Part shown: positions 21,712 through 32,262 of the stretch, in pieces
Numbering within the stretch: position 1 is the first letter of the stretch
How the letters are laid out: each line of letters starts with the position of its first letter
DNA from: Astragalus membranaceus
Taxonomy: Eukaryota > Streptophyta > Magnoliopsida > Fabales > Fabaceae
Length of the DNA stretch: 64,000 nucleotides
Reading direction: 5' to 3'
Assembly (NCBI GenBank): GCA_039519185.1
Contig: CM076846.1
Coordinates: forward strand, 182,203,068 to 182,267,067
Translations under genes and position numbers: made by a program
Notes under the pieces: generated by a model
Databases searched by the model: none
Seen by the model: only the letters and a program-made list of their open reading frames with translations
Told to the model about the DNA's origin: nothing

Positions 21712-22586
21712 GTAGCTTTTTATTTAATTTTTTTTAGCTTTTAACACGATAATGCAACTTAGCTAGATTTCCCATTCTAGCTTTTAGAGTTTGGTAGAGG
21801 ATGTTACGTAATAAAAAGTCTAGTAATTTTATCATTGTTTTTGTATAGAAATTGCGTGAAAAAACAGACGAAGGTAACAGTTATATAGCTGTAAAACTCA
21901 TCCCTCCTACACTTTCTTGTAGAAGTGTAGCTGATGGAAAGCTTATTTGCACGGACATAAGAATAAACTGAAGAGGAAATTGCAAATTGAGCTTTCATTA
22001 TATTATATTGTACACACATCTCTCTATGTTTTGTAAAAAAATAGCTAAATAAACCTGAAGAAAAACGAGAGCAATTTCTTCTGATATTGCACAAAAAAAT
22101 GCAAATAACAAGTACATAAAGAAAAACTTAAGGTTACAACTTACAAGCACAAATCACAATTTATGGTCTAAGCAATAAGGTGCCTCCTATCATGGGGAGT
22201 TGGGCTCCGTAGGTGAAGCATTTATAGTTAGCCAATACTAAAGGCACCCCTCACCTATTTTGGGATACTCAAATATATGAAAACTCCAAAATATCCTTAC
22301 TTAAAACTTAAAACTTAAAACTTAAAAAAGTCTTCCACCCTCTCATTTTATTCTCCATACACCCCACCCCACTCAGAAGTTACTGTAAATTCAATTAGTG
22401 GTGAGTATACGTTCTTCTTCTCTTTTTCTTTCACGTTCTTCTTCTCTTTTCCACGTTCTTCATCATCTTCACGTTCTTTTTTTTCGATTTGCAATTCCTC
22501 ATCATCTTCTTCTTTTTGTTTCAAATCGTGTTCAGCAGGCTGGTTTCTTCTTCTTCTTCTTCTTTCCAGACTGGTTTTGCTGCAAT
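21712..22586 (+). other. 3' region of the GT17 gene and following spacer
   Basis: AT-rich 3'-UTR-like sequence follows the stop. A possible poly(A) signal AATAAA occurs at 21809-21814 and a second at about 21962. From about 22200 the text becomes repeat-like (CACCCCTCACC and ACTTAAAACTTAAAAC repeats) and then pyrimidine-rich up to the 36-bp tandem repeat. Confidence 0.4.
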
Positions 22587-22899
22587 TAACCATTGTTATG
22601 CAAAACTGTGGTTAGTGGCATCTAACCACAATTATGCATATCTATGGTTAGTGGCCACTAACCATTGCTATGCACATTTGTGGCTAGTGACATCTAACCA
22701 CAGTTATGCATATCTGTGGATAGTGACGACTAACCATTGTTATGCACATTTGTGGTTAGTGACATCTAACCACAGTTATGCATATCTGTGGTTAGTGGCC
22801 ACTAACCACTACTATGCACATTTGTGGTTAATGAACGAAGTTTTTCTTTTGTGTGAAAAAAAAATTGCCCAGATTTTTTTTAATAATTTTTTTAGGTAA
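22489..22899 (+). CDS. hypothetical 136-aa ORF: signal-peptide-like start plus seven 12-residue repeats
   Basis: No known family is recognised. Residues 1-16 (MQFLIIFFFLFQIVFS) look like a signal peptide or membrane anchor, followed by a serine run. Then seven tandem copies of N-H-x-Y-A-x-L-W-L-V-x-x follow, alternating between NHCYAHLWLVTS and NHSYAYLWLVAT. The DNA unit is exactly 36 bp and no copy introduces a stop. This may be a real small secreted repeat protein, or a satellite-like repeat that is open by chance. The C-terminal tail after 22838 is lysine/asparagine-rich and featureless. No splice, promoter or homology support was found. Confidence 0.25.
   Translation: MQFLIIFFFLFQIVFSRLVSSSSSSFQTGFAAINHCYAKLWLVASNHNYAYLWLVATNHCYAHLWLVTSNHSYAYLWIVTTNHCYAHLWLVTSNHSYAYLWLVATNHYYAHLWLMNEVFLLCEKKIAQIFFNNFFR
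22587..22838. repeat. 36-bp tandem repeat, seven copies, arranged as 72-bp dimers
   Basis: The unit is TAACCATTGTTATGCACATT + TGTGGTTAGTGACATC, alternating with a variant with CACAGTTATGCATATC. Each unit begins TAACCA and has TGGTTAGTG near its end, so each is partly self-complementary. All seven copies are 36 bp long. Confidence 0.92.
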
Positions 22900-24580
22900 A
22901 TGACCGTTTTTGCGGTGAGCGGTTTTGCGAGGAGTGAGTTTTTGCGGTGAGTGATTTTGCCGTTTCCTTAGTTAGTGGGTTTTTGTTTCAGGCGATTTTT
23001 TTGGAAGAATGAAATCACAAATAAAACGGCTCCATGATTTAAGGGAACGGTTCCACAATTTTTTGGTTTAATTAAGATTTTCCCTGAGTTTGTTTTGGCT
23101 TTTTTTTAATTATTATGGAAGTTACCTCTATAGCCCTTTAGTAAGAATTATTAAACAAATGTTTAGTACTATAAGTCATACTCATCATATGGACGAGGTG
23201 TACTATTATGGCTTTACCAAGTTAATGTGTCAATTAGCTAAGACTATTCATATATTTAGACTCTGTTTGGCAAAAAATTAGAGGATAACGAATAAGCTAG
23301 TTTATAGTGGATGAGTTGATAGTGAATAATTGATAGTGGATAAGCTAGCAGATTAAATTTAAAGTGATTGGTAAAAGTAGTGGTTAAACTAGCTTATAAA
23401 TATAAAATGACATAAATAGACAGTTGTAATTAATGTTTAAATATGAGAGAGAATGTTCATTTAATGGAAGGATAAATGAGGAATTTAATTCAAGTAACAA
23501 GGGTAAAAATGAGAAAAAAATGAAACGCCAAACTACTATTGCCACACACATACAAAAAACTTATCCGCTATAAGCCAGCGGATTTGGATTGCCAACCATA
23601 GGCTTAGTAGGTTGTTTATCTTGAACAAAGTGGCCAATCTTAATCTAAAACATTCGACATAAACACACTTTATATAAAAATGCTTAACAACAATATAGCA
23701 ACACATCATCTACAAGGGTTTTTTACAAGTCATTGCATCACATCTTAAAAGATTTAGCTCGTAGTGTGGTTACAAACAATAAAATATAGAATAGAAACAA
23801 AGTGTAATCCGTGACAAAGTTTGAATGACGGTAAATAGAACATTAAATAAATGTGACGATGAACTGTCGTGGAAGTCGGTCTCGACTCTTTATGCTGGGT
23901 CGAGATGCTACCGAGATCATAGATCAAATATGCTCCAAGTGACACTCCACCGCGTTGCTCCGACGAGGGGGGGGGGGTGGGGGTGGTATCTACACACACA
24001 CACACACTTCGACACTCAAGTTAGCTCAGAAGAAAAGGTGTCGGGATGCATTGAATGGACGACATTGTATTTATAGGGAACAATGCCAATGACGTGGCTT
24101 GAATTTTGAGGCGCATGATCCGAGGTGAAGTATCAACCGTACAATGAGATGCCAAATGATCTCCCCGTAGATCTTGTTGTTGGGGCGCATGAATCCCTTA
24201 GAATCATGGATATGGGCCGCTGAAGCCAGCCCAATGAGTGTGCAGACTTTCGTAAATTTCTGCACACTTTCTTACGAATTTTTTGTATTCTGAAAATTAT
24301 TTTCAGATGTTTTTATTGGAAATGAATTTCTGAAAAAAAGTTACTTTTAGGGGGTGGATGCCAGTAAAAGTGTGGTGTCAATAGTTACACCACAATAATA
24401 CTCTTGATTTGGTTCGTTAGCAAGTTAAAAAGTCCAGCAGAAGCCCAACTTTTGGTGAGGCATTGGTGTCTAGGATGAGCTAGCTAGTGACAAAAACAAT
24501 AGAAGCCTTGAGCTCTTGAAAGTTCAAATTCAATTTTTTTTTAATAAATAACGAAGAATTACCAACACTAAGACTTAGAG
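22840..24580. other. intergenic stretch with repeat-like segments, no gene supported
   Basis: 22890-22990 repeats TTTTGCGGTGAGTG-like words. 23270-23600 has TAGTGGATAAGCTAG-type words framed by GTTTGGCAA and TTGCCAACC-like text and may be a MITE. 23965-24005 holds a G-run and an (AC)n run. Open frames here are short, without known motifs. Confidence 0.4.
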
Positions 24581-24589
24581 ATGGGAACG

Positions 24590-24850
24590 AACTCATGTTT
24601 TATCAATATCTAGCAAACTACAAAGATTGGGAAACTGAAAATAAAAAACATAAGAAATAAAATCAGTAGCATGCATGACAATGAAAAACCAATGCATCTA
24701 CACAACGATTCGCATCCCTACTAATAATGTGAGAGCACAAGATTAACCACTTTGAAATAAAATTGCAGGTGTAAGTTAGGAGTGTGCCTTTTTTATACCA
24801 TGTTAATCAAGCTAAGATTATCACTCTCTACAACCACTTTAGTCATAGAA
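24590..24850 (-). pseudogene. LINE RNase H remnant
   Basis: On the minus strand the pieces KVVVESDNLSLINMV and SHIISRDANRCVDALVFH fit the D-containing strand and the R-x-x-N-x-x-A-D-A-L end of the RNase H domain of plant LINEs. The frame is interrupted, so it is a dead fragment. Confidence 0.65.
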
Positions 24851-24997
24851 CTAAATATTTAATATAATATATTTCATACACAAACAAACGTTACTGGGAA
24901 TTACAGTTTACCCGCCCGCCCCCCAAAAAATGCCCCTTCATATATCGGTTTGTAAAGCAGAGAGAGGCAACAAAGTTGAAGGTTGTGTTGGGATGAG

Positions 24998-25984
24998 TTA
25001 TGTTCTGGTCTTGAGCAATTTGAGCCGTAGTGCACACTGAATGAAACTTCTGCAGAACATCCCAAATACATACATACACTATAGTTAGTTAAAATAATAG
25101 TATAGTACATCTGTGTCTGTTTATATGGAATCAGCTAAATCGATATTAATTCAATTATTTAAAGTGCATTAACTATAGAAATATATAGTAATTAATATGA
25201 GAGTGTAGGGTGCAAGTAGTTGCCTCCAGGAAACATCTTCAGCAAGAAGCCAATCACCTTCTTTGTCCTGATAAGCTAGTTCATAGCTGTTTAATTGTTC
25301 TTGACCTGTTTCAAAGCAATCCCAAATATATAAATAAAAAGGCGTTACGTTACGTTACTTCCCCAGGCCCCAACTAAACTAGTAACTTGGAAATTAAGCA
25401 CCATGCATATATATGAATTGAAGTAGCTAGCTTATATATATATAACGTACATTTTCCAAACATGACCATCAAAGTTTGCTTGAGCGTTTGAAAGGAATGG
25501 TGCATTGTGAGATCAACCTTTCGAGCTATTCCTACACCCTCCATCTTCACCTTAACGTACAGCGTATTCGACCGTGTATGATGATGATGATGATGATGAT
25601 TGTCGTCGTCCCCATAACGAAGTTTCTTCCTCCAATAATTCACTGGCGGCCAACCCACGAGAGCTTCTCCATCATCACACCTAATCAATCAAATTAAGAG
25701 TAATTTTCAATAAGATGGTGTTGAAACAAAGAGTAATGGTATATATTATTATTAATTAGTTAATTATAATACGTGGTGATAGTACTGGAGCAGTGGCTGT
25801 GGTGTTCATTATCGTGGCGGTTTGGGTGGGTAGGCGTTAAAGGGAGGAGAGAGAGAGTGGGAGGAAGAGTAGCTTCGGTATCTGATGCATGCTCTTCCAA
25901 GAATTGAGACAAACTACGTTTCATGTGAAAGTGGGATTTGGCACGAGGGTCACTGGAGAGACCGAGATCCAGATGAAATTCCAT
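24998..25984 (-). CDS. Aux/IAA auxin-response repressor, 191 aa, four exons
   Basis: Exons on the minus strand: 25773-25984, 25451-25680, 25224-25305, 24998-25049; the phases agree and give 191 codons plus TAA. Domain I is weak: HLDLGLS near residue 4, an EAR-type LxLxL relative that recruits TOPLESS co-repressors. Domain II is VGWPPV (about residue 79), the degron core bound by TIR1/AFB with auxin; the usual KR upstream is absent. Domain III/IV is the PB1 dimerisation fold: YVKVKMEGVGIARKVDL (lysine face) and YQDKEGDWLLAEDVSW (acidic OPCA loop), ending RSFIQCALRLKLLK. It acts in the nucleus on ARF factors. A seven-histidine run comes from a (CAT)n microsatellite. The third intron starts with GC, not GT. 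The overall form resembles IAA29-type members, but I do not assign a symbol. Confidence 0.9.
25050..25223 (-). other. GC-AG intron of the Aux/IAA gene
   Basis: The exon ends CCTGGAG and the intron begins GCAACT; the acceptor is TTCTGCAG|AAGTTT. Only this junction joins the domain IV motif EDVSW to RSFIQCALRLKLLK in frame. No GT donor fits nearby. GC-AG introns are a minor but regular class in plants. Confidence 0.75.
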
Positions 25985-26338
25985 ATATACTTGCGACTTC
26001 CTTTGCTTGATTATTCAACAAGAACAAGTATACATATGTGATAAGAACAAGAATGATGGCATTTAATTAGTAAGTATATATAGATGGTGGAGATCAGGAG
26101 AGACGACAGAGTAGGAGCTGGGGAAGTTATTGTGGGGACAAGTGTGTTGGGGACAAAGGTTAAAATGTCGTATCAATGCTACCCTTTTTGCCGACCCAAT
26201 TGCCTCCCCTCTTTCTTTACTTCCACTTCAAACTAATCTACTCATTACATTCTATTGTCTGCTTATGTCCCCATCGCATTTCATTTCATTATTTATCAAT
26301 TCCTCCATATCCCGTATTTAATTCATAAACATCCCCCA
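25985..26338 (-). promoter_or_regulatory. upstream region of the Aux/IAA gene
   Basis: Non-coding sequence between the Aux/IAA start codon and the SINE. It contains GAGACGACAG-like and TGTCGTATC words on the plus strand; AuxRE cores (TGTCNN/NNGACA) occur, for example the GTCTGC at 26258. TATATATAG at about 26076 could be a TATA region. The exact start site is unknown. Confidence 0.35.
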
Positions 26339-26348
26339 AAATAGACTT

Positions 26349-26538
26349 ATGTTTTTTTTTTTAAACCAAGTATCCCTGCGTGTAATTAAAGAGACTAATC
26401 TTTCGAGGTACTGAGATTCATTTAAGGGATCGACCTCTCCCACCAGGTATTTTTCTATACGCACCGGCCAAGGATCGAACCATTGACCAAATGGTTAAGG
26501 AGCCCAAATATCTACCACTCGAGCTATACGATGTTGGT
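26349..26538 (-). mobile_element. tRNA-derived SINE, about 190 bp
   Basis: On the minus strand it reads ATCGTATAGCTCGAGTGGTA (A box), then GGTTCGATCC (B box), and ends in an A-run (T-run 26351-26362 on the plus strand). AAATAGACTT flanks it on both sides (26339-26348 and 26539-26548). It lies about 350 bp upstream of the Aux/IAA start codon. Confidence 0.9.
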
Positions 26539-26638
26539 AAATAGACTTCTCTTTTGCTCCTTCTCATTCTTTTCCAATAAGTAAATGTTAGCTGTTACTA
26601 TTTAATTAAGAGTGGACAAAATGTTCCTCCCTCTCTCC

Positions 26639-27590
26639 TAGGGCTGGACAACGGGCGGTTTCGGGTCCAAAACACTCATCCGAACAAAACCGCGGTTTCC
26701 AAACCCAGACCCAAATCCACCCAAATTTTCTATCGGTTTTTTCGGGTTCGGTTCTGCGAGTTGGCGGGTTACTCGGTTGGGTATCATTGGGTTTAATTAA
26801 CAACTAGAGAAACAAAAACTTGCAAAACAGATAAAAAAAAGAGACATTTTTCTGAAAGAGAAACTCAGATCTAACATAAAAATGTGAAATTTTTTACAAG
26901 TTAAACATGGAATCATATGAGAGGAACCATTTTTTTACTCATATTTGATTTACAGAGAGAAAGCATGTTAACTTCGATTTACAGAAAAAAAGGAACGATC
27001 TTTTCCGCCGTCGTTACCGTAGCCTCCGTTGTCTTCACCGTCATTGTAGAGATGAGAGATGTGCAATAGAAGAGAGTAAGAGATTGTGGGGGTGTGAGTG
27101 TGGGAAGTGAATGAATACTGAAAGTGAAATTGAAATGAAATGTGAGATAGTGAATGAACTTGAATTTTAGCTTTTAATTTTTGGTTCACCGTTCACGTGG
27201 GGAGATTGGATTTGGTACGTACGCGTGTCACGTGTGAGAGAGATCAAATGGGTATTATTTGTTTAATACATTATATTATTTATTTTGACAGAAAGCAGGT
27301 TGATGTTAACGTGTGAGATGAGACTTGAGAGTGCTTTGCTATGCCTCTGCTTGGAAATTTAAATTATAATAACGCGTGACGTGGGAGAAGAGTAGTACTG
27401 TGAGTGATACTGTTTCGGGTGGGCTCGGGTACCGATGGGTAAAAAATAAACCGCACCCGCCCAGCCCAACCCACATGTACCCGATATTTCAACCCGCGGA
27501 CCCGTCTAACCGTCAGGACCCGACCGCTGCAGCCCATTACCTTCGGTTTTTCGGTTTTCGGGTCGGTTTGTCTATTTTTGTCCAGGACTA
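26639..27590. mobile_element. non-autonomous hAT element, 952 bp, with 8-bp target duplication
   Basis: The ends are TAGGGCTGGACAA and, in reverse, TAGTCCTGGACAA (11 of 13 identical), flanked by the identical octamer CTCTCTCC (26631-26638 and 27591-27598). TAGGG ends and an 8-bp duplication define hAT elements. Subterminal GGGTTCGGT/ACCCGA-rich stretches lie inside both ends (26650-26780 and 27415-27570). No transposase; the short open frames inside are not supported. Confidence 0.9.
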
Positions 27591-27599
27591 CTCTCTCCT

Positions 27600-27829
27600 A
27601 TAATATAAGGCCTTATTACACTTTTCACATTTATTAAGAAAATTTGGTGGTGTAATTAATATGTTAAAATTTTGTATGACTATTACTAAATTACCTTAAC
27701 ATTCGATGTTAAATTTTCATATACCAACACAATTTAATACTATTAATAATGATATGTTTGGAAAAAGAGTAATAAATATATTTAGAAAGTTGGAATCGTT
27801 TGGAATGATTTAGAACACTTTTTAAAAGA
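27600..27829. other. AT-rich spacer between hAT element and LTR-like fragment
   Basis: AT-rich sequence with no gene. The outer edge of the LTR-like fragment may lie within it. Confidence 0.4.
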
Positions 27830-29221
27830 GGCAACCCGAAGACCACGCACGACCCGTGCGCCCATACACACGATCCGTGCGTGTCCATCATTTATCGTGT
27901 CATTCCTTTCCGATCCCGAATTACTTCCCGATCAATACTACCACTTCAGTCGAAGCCAAACATGTAGGATTACAGTGTTCCCATACCAGGGGAACCTTGG
28001 GGAGTGGATTGGAAAGGACTTAGGACCAATCGGAACGACTTAGGACGTATTTCAAAATGTCGCATCAGAGAGATACGCACGGTCCGTGCGCCTTGGCACA
28101 CGACCCGTGCGCGTTTTCAAAAACAGCACCAGTGGTTCCAGAATCTCACGCACGACCCGTGCGCCCATACACACGATCCGTGCGTGACAAACAGTACTTC
28201 AAAAAAACAGTTTTTCACGTTTTCTTTTCTATTCCGATCGTTCCCCTGTCCATTCCGATTCACATTCTAACTCAATTATACATCAATACAGACATAGCAC
28301 ACAGTACATTCAGTACAATCAATCATACTCAATCGCTCTCATGCAATCCAATAATTTTACTCCCAATGATCTAATGACTCGACGACTCATACGCGAGATT
28401 TTCGTAAAAATTATCGACTCGGATTTATAAAACGCGAGACCTGAACTAGGACACACATGCATACACAATTTCATGGTTTCCCTAGTGAGTTATAGAACTC
28501 ACATCTTCGGTGACGACAAAACAATCCGCACCGAGACTTCGCAAACACGAGCGACGGGAACTCACGAACTTCTCCGGATCGCTCCAAACACTCCTAACTG
28601 AACTCGAACTCTCCACCTGCCTATGACTCGAACTCAGCAACCCAGGTGATTTCCCAACTGTTCTAATTCGTGGAGTAGGTGATAAAGTAGGTTCTCCAGC
28701 TCTCCAAACTCACATGCAACAAGTCAGGTTGTGTTTTGGGTATGAGGGGCTGAAGGTGTTCATAAATGGTGAATTCTGTAGGAGGGGATTCAGTGTTTAA
28801 GGTTAGCATCAATGGAAAGAGGAAGGAAAATGGGATATGATTCTGTCCTTGGATCAAACATGCAATGGGACTCTCCTCCCTTCCCTTCTCTTCTCTCTTA
28901 TCGCGAGCTCTCCCTTTCCCTTCCCTAACTCAGTTTCTGTTTTCTTTCTTTTTGAAGGATGAAGTGTGTCTCCTCCTTGTGCTTCAGCTGAATGGGTGTA
29001 TATAAGGGGGCATGGAAAAAGGACAAAACTACCCCTTACTTAAACACTTCTTTCCCTATAACTCCTTCACTCTAATTATTCTAACTTGACACAATTAATT
29101 ACCAATCTCACACAATTGAGTAATAATTCAACCAATCAAAAAAATTCCATTTTATTTTCAATAGATTTAACAAATCAATTCACGCCAAATATTTTAAATA
29201 GCGAAAATTGGGGGTATTACA
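27830..29221 (-). repeat. LTR-like fragment of an LTR retrotransposon, minus orientation
   Basis: The right edge reads GGGGGTATTACA, i.e. TGTAATACCCCC on the minus strand, a typical start of plant gypsy LTRs. On the minus strand TTATATACACCC near 28995 could be its TATA box, followed by a CT/GA-rich leader. It carries six copies of a GCACGNNCCGTGC palindrome. The other edge and a target duplication were not found, so it may be a truncated or solo LTR. Confidence 0.55.
27846..28186. repeat. six GCACG-NN-CCGTGC palindromes
   Basis: CGCACGACCCGTGCG (27846-27860, 28149-28163), ACACGATCCGTGCGTG (27868, 28171), CGCACGGTCCGTGCG (28076) and GCACACGACCCGTGCGC (28096). They occur as three pairs; the first and third pair are nearly identical over about 40 bp. 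Confidence 0.9.
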
Positions 29222-29359
29222 TCAGCCAATCATGAAACATATCATAAAAATGGTTTTACTTTCTCTCAACTACCTTAAAAGTAAATCATAGGTGACAACT
29301 AAGGTACTCATCAAATAAAGTTGGGTGCTACACCTAAAGTGTGTCAATGATGCAGTTTT

Positions 29360-29900
29360 GAGACTAATACAAAACAGTTTTTTAGGGCGTGGTTGCCAAC
29401 AATGAGAATACCAAGTCTGCCGAGTGGAGTTAAGAATGATGGGGAGAAAACATCAATTGCACAAACTTGGATGAGCAAAAATCAGAAATTAGGGAATAAG
29501 AAATGAGAATTCTAATTCAAACTATAATTAGGGTACGGTAATAAGTAAAAGGCCTCAGCAATATTTACACCCCCCTGCAAAGCCCAATAACAAACCGGCC
29601 CATAGCCAGAAAATCTAGCCCAATCAACCAACGGCTCAGATAACTCGGCGAGATCTGACGGCTCAAGATCGTCAGAACATACATCACACAAACTCTATAA
29701 ATACCACCTTCAATACTCATAAATGTTAGTAATTTTTCTCCAACCACCACATATTTACTCAAACACTGACTTGAGCTTCGGAGTGTTATTGCAGGTACAA
29801 CATCGCCACGTCAAGATCGAACAAAGACCACTATCCCAAAATCGAACAAGGCCGTCACTTTAAGATCGCCACATTATCAAGGATAAAACACCTATTAACT
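29360..29900 (+). repeat. LTR-like fragment, plus orientation
   Basis: TATAAATACC at about 29696 is followed by ACTTGAGCTTCGGAGTGTTATTGCAGG (29769-29795 region), wording that I know from the transcribed part of many plant Tat-type LTRs. The edges are not defined. It lacks coding. Confidence 0.45.
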
Positions 29901-32262
29901 ACTTCGATCTTATCATAAAGCTCGTAAGTACAGTACATAACAAGGGTAATACTATAATTTTTAAAAATCGAGACCCAATGAAAATAAGAAAACAAAAAAA
30001 TGAGTTGTAAAATAGTGTGACATAGCAATTTATAAGTAAAACAAGTCGGGTGCTGCACCCAACTTTTTAACCGGGGTACATAAGAATTTGCCTAAATCAT
30101 ATCATGAATTTTTATTAGTCGATAGTGTAATAAATTTTAATGCGAATGTGTATATTAATTAGACTCTAAAAATAGCTACATACATGGCTTTTAGCACCAA
30201 GATTAAATCGACATTGTTAATGATTTAGACAATCTGAGTATAGATTATACATGGCTTTATGACATAGCGAATTACGTTCGCTTGAAAGATCCTTTGTTAC
30301 TAAATCCTGAACATATGAGTGATGAAGTTAATAACTTGGAGACAAATTAATTTTGCATTGAAAATTGTAAGCCATATTTATTTTGAGACAATTTTTTTTT
30401 ACTAAAGTGACTATTATTGTGAAAGGGAATGAGTGTTAATTAGAATTAGATAACGTAATTCTCTTTTTTCATATCAATGAGATCATGAGATCGTGTGCAT
30501 ACAGATGCAGAAATCAATCAAAAGACCGACAGAAAACAAACAAGGAATGATTATCCAAAAATTGCCGTATCTATCTCGCAACTCGCAAGGATAAATGAAA
30601 TTAAAGTTAATTAACGCATTATTGCCAATTAATATTATATTCTACACAACGACATAAATTAACCAAAAAAAGTTTCCGTTCCCTATGTGCTCTTCTTTCG
30701 TTGGTTTTTTTATTTATTATCTATACTAATATATTCAGATGCTTAATAACGCAAGTAGTAGTAGATTGAATATGGTTGTTTCATGGTGTGGGCTTTAGCC
30801 ACGCACGGCACAACAATGGGGAAGTTCCAACTTCCAACATAGTAGCAATTAGCAGAGTTAGAAAGATAATTGTCCCCTGTATTAGAGTCTCAAAGTCACA
30901 GTAGGAGTTTGTGTCAGACAGAATAATACCCATCACGCATATCTGGGCGACTGGGCCGGTGTAATGTAATGCACCCCCCACGCTTCCTTTCATTGCCCCC
31001 TTAACTGTCAATGGGTTAGTGACCATACCGACAGGTCAATGCTTGGACCACATGACATGGACACTATTAAAAAAATAATAAAAATATGTGACATATAAAT
31101 TTAGTTAGTGTTTAATGTGAGAGATCAACTAAATTCTTCATTAAGTATACTACTAAAATCGATCGTAAGATTTAATACTGGTTGATTCAATCTCAATAAC
31201 TCATAGAATTTTATACTAAATGTTACCGTCAATTTTAGTAGTATACCAATGAAGGACTTAGTTGATCCCTCACCCTACCGTAAATAATAAATTCATACAT
31301 CACAAATCCATCACAAGGTTTTACGATACCTTAAAAATCTCAACATAATTTACCAACTCATTCATCAAATTCAAGAGTTCAAATTATCAAATTTATAATT
31401 ATAAGATCCATAACGATGTAATTTTGAGTTTTATAGTTTTTTAAAAACACGCAAGACCCGACTCGGGTCACCAAGTTGATGCTAACCTGTCATAGTCGAC
31501 CAAGTTGACTTGAGTCAAATGCATGACCAGTCTGTAAAGTGACTTGGCCCTCTATGTGACCGGGTCATGGTCGGATCGGTCTAACCAATTGGGTCGGTTT
31601 GAGTTTGATAACTATGCTATGGAGTATATTAACCAAACAAACAATGTTAATTATTATATTCTAGGTCGTCACTTAACTTTGTCAAAGTCACAACTATTAA
31701 GCCTATATGCCCATGTTCCAATGGTCCAACCCTTAACAAGAAATCAAAAGAGGACCACATTAAGTTCAAGTAAACTCAAAAATTACGACAACATTGTATT
31801 TGTGAATTGCCTCTTCGTCCTAGTTGAGTGGGGTCTGAAATTGAAGAGAAGGTTCAATATCTATTGACATAGTATGGCCTAGCTGTAAGAGTAGGTTGAG
31901 GCTACCTATAGTATAGTGTATGGAGTGCATTCAAAGTCTGAGTGATGTTATTAGGTAAACAAACACAGTCTTTGAATTTGTTTGGAGGACATGCATTCAA
32001 CTCATGCCATTGTTTCCTTTTCTTTGTGGGCGCGTGCTGTCCTTTTTGCCTTTCTATTTACTGTACAGGCCAAACAGTAGCAGGAAGCTATCCGTGTGTA
32101 ACAGCCACATCGGGTAAAAAACTAGAGTAGGGATGAAAAAAAACTAGTTTAAGTTGTCTACATGGTGGCTGTAAATTTTTTTATATCATGAACAAGTAAA
32201 AATTTATGGTATTAATGACTATTGAGAAACTCCAAGTTTGGGTACAAGTAGTTAATGCACTC
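29901..32262. other. intergenic stretch, no gene supported
   Basis: AT-rich sequence. The 81-codon reverse frame at 30781-31026 has a hydrophobic segment but no known motif. 31430-31620 contains GACCCGACTCGGGTC and GGGTCGGTTTGAG words of a common dispersed repeat. No RNA gene was recognised. Confidence 0.45.

Noticed and set aside
22590..22838. CRISPR-like array
   Set aside because: Units are directly adjacent without unique spacers and the genome is a plant; it is an ordinary tandem repeat.
23270..23600. possible MITE with GTTTGGCAA-type ends
   Set aside because: I could not find matching terminal repeats plus a target duplication.
30781..31026. 81-codon reverse ORF with a hydrophobic stretch
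   Set aside because: No family, splice or promoter support; chance ORF is as likely.
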